From an uncultured Bacillota bacterium (GTDB taxonomy: Bacteria > Bacillota > Clostridia > Oscillospirales > Oscillospiraceae), in contig CALACZ010000105.1 in the NCBI GenBank assembly GCA_937890735.1, forward strand, positions 1 to 7,684: DNA of 7,684 nt. Direction: 5' to 3'. Positions 5,985 to 7,684 of this stretch are shown here, piece by piece (positions within the stretch are counted from its first letter, which is position 1; the number at the start of each line of letters is the position of its first letter). Position numbers and translations under genes: made by a program. The notes under the pieces were generated by a model. The model saw nothing but the letters and a program-made list of their open reading frames with translations, did not search any database and was not told the DNA's origin.

Positions 5985-6200
5985 GCCCCCGCCGGAATTT
6001 GACAGAAAAATCGAAAAAAATTGCAAAAATGCCGAAAAAAGATTTGCAAATTCGTTTACATAACGTTTACAAAACGATATTTTTGCCGATGAAATGGCGC
6101 GAAAACGCGAAAAAACGAAACATACAGGCAACCAAATGGAGCGTTTCGACCGAAAAATACGGAAAACGCGCGCGATAATGCGGAAGAATGCCAAAAATAG
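5985..6200. other. AT-rich intergenic stretch between divergent genes
   Basis: No gene is seen. The stretch is rich in A runs on the plus strand and much more AT-rich than the flanking genes. It contains an 8-bp direct repeat CGTTTACA at 6053-6060 and 6064-6071, 11 bp apart. The minus strand over this repeat reads TTGTAAACGTTATG, a partial match to LacI/CcpA-type sites in one half only. A weak imperfect hairpin, GCGTTT (6141-6146) with AAACGC (6164-6169), is also present. Confidence 0.5.
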
Positions 6201-6253
6201 TGGAAATCCTGAAAAAGTTGGTGTATAATGGCGCTATCTGGTTACATTGGGAG
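6201..6253 (+). promoter_or_regulatory. Promoter and ribosome binding site of the DUF4015 gene
   Basis: TGGAAA (6201-6206, 4 of 6 matches to TTGACA), a 17-nt spacer and a perfect TATAAT (6224-6229) form a sigma-A type promoter. Transcription would start near 6236, giving a leader of about 25 nt. GGGAG (6249-6253) lies 7 nt before ATG at 6261. Confidence 0.82.
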
Positions 6254-6260
6254 CGCAGCT

Positions 6261-7684
6261 ATGAAAAACAGATCCAAACAGCGGCGAGACCCCCGTGCCG
6301 AGCGGTACAGGCAGAAAAAGCGCGCGGATTTTCTCAAATATCTGCGGCAGAATACCTGGCTGCTGCTGGTGGCGGTGCTGGTGCTCATCGCGCTGGTGCT
6401 GTTCATCTGCGTTTTGGCAGGCAGCAGCCCGGACGTGGTGCAGCCGCCGAAGCAGCAGAGCGCCGGGCGCTATACCGCCGCGTATGTCCGCGCCGACACG
6501 CCGCAGGTGGCGTATTATAATGAAAATATGGAGCAGGCGGGCACGGTCGCCCGCGGCACAAAGCTCACCTACCAGCCGGAGGATACGAAGCAGCTGGACG
6601 GCAAAACGTATTACGCCGCGTATCTCGACGGGCTGCAATACGGCTACATCTGCGCCGATAATCTGACGCAGGACGAGGGCGATGTGGTCGCGGAAGAGAC
6701 GATCTACGTCCGCACGCCGCAGAATCTCCGTCTGACCGCCGACGGCACGCAGCTCGGCACGCTGGTCGAGCAGGGGACGGAGCTGCGCGTCGTGGGCTAT
6801 GATTCGATCCAAAACGGCGTGGTGCATATGTATGAGGTGCGCGTGGGCGGCGAGGCGGGCTATATCAGCGGCGCATACACCGCCAGCACGCTCGAGGCCG
6901 CCACGGGAATTTATGACCGCTTCGGCGTTTACGCCGTGCACGCCGCGCGCGAGGACCGCTACGGCGGCGGCGACGCCGGCAGTCTCGACTATTACCCCCG
7001 CGCCAAGGGCGATTTTGAAGACAATGTCATGCCGGACGAGGTCCGCGCGCTGTATATGACCTGCGACGCGGAGGTCATCGCGCAGGTGGACGAGTTCATC
7101 GCCTACGCCGATTCAACGTCCATCAACGCCTTCGTTGTCAATATCATCGACGGCACGTCCATCGGCTACCCGTGCGAGACGTATCAGACCTACTCGCCCA
7201 CGGCGAACAGCTTTGCCAACAATACGCTTGAGGAATATCGCGCCGCCATCCAGAAAATTCGCGACGCGGGCTACTATGTGATCGGTCGCATCACGGTCTT
7301 TAACGACTCGTTCTTTGTCGCCGACCACCCCGAATATGCCATCAGCGACCGCAGCGGCGACCCGCTGTATGTCGCCGGCAGCTACTGGCCCAGCGCCTAC
7401 TGCCGCTATGTGTGGGAGTATAAGGTGGAGCTGGCGCGCGAGGCGGTGGAGCGGATGGGCTTCAACGAGATCCAGTTCGACTACGTCCGCTTCCCCGACG
7501 GCACCTACAGCTATGAGGAGAGCGGCAACATCGACTTCCACAACGAATACGGCGAGACCAAGGCGCAGGCGATCCAGCGGTTTTTGATGTACGCCTGCGA
7601 CGAGCTGCACGATCTGGGCGTTTACGTCGGCGCGGACGTGTTCGGCGAGACGAACGGGACGTATGTCACGTCCTACGGGCAGTA
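6261..7684 (+). CDS. Membrane-anchored SH3-like/DUF4015 putative glycoside hydrolase (partial, 3' end outside window)
   Basis: An open frame of 474 codons starts at ATG 6261 and continues past the window end, so the C-terminus is missing. The first 30 residues are very basic (Lys/Arg-rich, cytoplasmic), followed by one membrane helix (about 33-53) and a Gln/Pro linker. Residues about 70-137 and 145-210 look like two SH3-like beta segments (each ends in a GY-I pattern, GYICADNL and GYISGAYT), possibly wall-binding. From about residue 220 the sequence matches the DUF4015 TIM-barrel family: FGVYAVH, IGRITVFND (341-349), FNEIQFDYVRFPDG (401-414) and GVYVGADVFG (453-462). The family is predicted to hydrolyse glycans, with acidic residues such as Glu403 and Asp407 as candidates; activity is unproven. 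The protein probably acts at the outer face of the membrane or in the wall. Cys50 does not sit in a proper lipobox, so an uncleaved anchor is favoured. Confidence 0.9.
   Translation, partial: MKNRSKQRRDPRAERYRQKKRADFLKYLRQNTWLLLVAVLVLIALVLFICVLAGSSPDVVQPPKQQSAGRYTAAYVRADTPQVAYYNENMEQAGTVARGTKLTYQPEDTKQLDGKTYYAAYLDGLQYGYICADNLTQDEGDVVAEETIYVRTPQNLRLTADGTQLGTLVEQGTELRVVGYDSIQNGVVHMYEVRVGGEAGYISGAYTASTLEAATGIYDRFGVYAVHAAREDRYGGGDAGSLDYYPRAKGDFEDNVMPDEVRALYMTCDAEVIAQVDEFIAYADSTSINAFVVNIIDGTSIGYPCETYQTYSPTANSFANNTLEEYRAAIQKIRDAGYYVIGRITVFNDSFFVADHPEYAISDRSGDPLYVAGSYWPSAYCRYVWEYKVELAREAVERMGFNEIQFDYVRFPDGTYSYEESGNIDFHNEYGETKAQAIQRFLMYACDELHDLGVYVGADVFGETNGTYVTSYGQ

Noticed and set aside
5999..6027. 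TTGACA at 5999-6004 as a second plus-strand promoter
   Set aside because: No -10 like sequence at 16-18 nt spacing; the TATAAT at 6224 is far better.
5978..6178. Small 66-codon frame with a TTG start in the divergent intergenic region
   Set aside because: No ribosome binding site, start codon inside the gntR -35 element, and a Lys/Arg-rich product explained by the A-rich sequence.
6234..6941. 235-codon open frame on the minus strand, and another at 7113-7610
   Set aside because: Both are antisense to the DUF4015 gene, which has a promoter, ribosome binding site and family motifs.

Overview
The window looks like a piece of a GC-rich Gram-positive chromosome, most likely a gut-type member of the Clostridia (Oscillospiraceae/Ruminococcaceae-like). 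The basis is strong GGAGG-type ribosome binding sites, TTGACA/TATAAT-type promoters in AT-rich gaps between GC-rich genes, a YtrA-type GntR/ABC operon, a DUF4015 protein, and an intergenic repeat style (CCTCCCCC-AAA-GGGGGAGG and CGGGGT-AGA-ACCCCG hairpins) that I associate with such genomes. The lineage is an inference; there is no rRNA or other phylogenetic marker here.

Layout. Positions 1-224 are non-coding and hold several hairpins that look like dispersed repeats. An intrinsic terminator (225-255) then closes a leftward two-gene unit: a phosphoglucomutase/phosphomannomutase-family enzyme (2483 to 984) followed by a short-chain dehydrogenase (987 to 262). The two overlap by the four bases GTGA, so they are probably translationally coupled. 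Their promoter is at 2521-2549. Upstream of it, 2597-2809 is an unusual cluster of five near-perfect hairpins, three of them enclosed by an outer pair of inverted arms.

Next comes a second leftward operon: a YtrA-type GntR repressor (5908 to 5540), an ABC ATPase (5535 to 4648) and a large membrane permease with a C-terminal extracytoplasmic domain (4673 to 2808). Gaps of 4 nt and an overlap of 26 nt tie the three together. A near-consensus promoter (TTGACA-N17-TATACT on the minus strand) lies upstream, and an inverted repeat with TGTA-N13-TACA geometry sits over the predicted transcription start. This makes negative autoregulation the most likely control.

Divergent from it, a rightward gene begins at 6261 and runs off the window end. 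It encodes a membrane-anchored protein with two SH3-like segments and a DUF4015 (putative glycoside hydrolase) domain, with its own promoter at 6201-6229.

Most of the window is ordinary housekeeping and envelope-related content. The parts most worth a second look are the hairpin cluster at 2597-2809, the 5' repeat region, the GntR operator, and the non-canonical active-site loops of the mutase.
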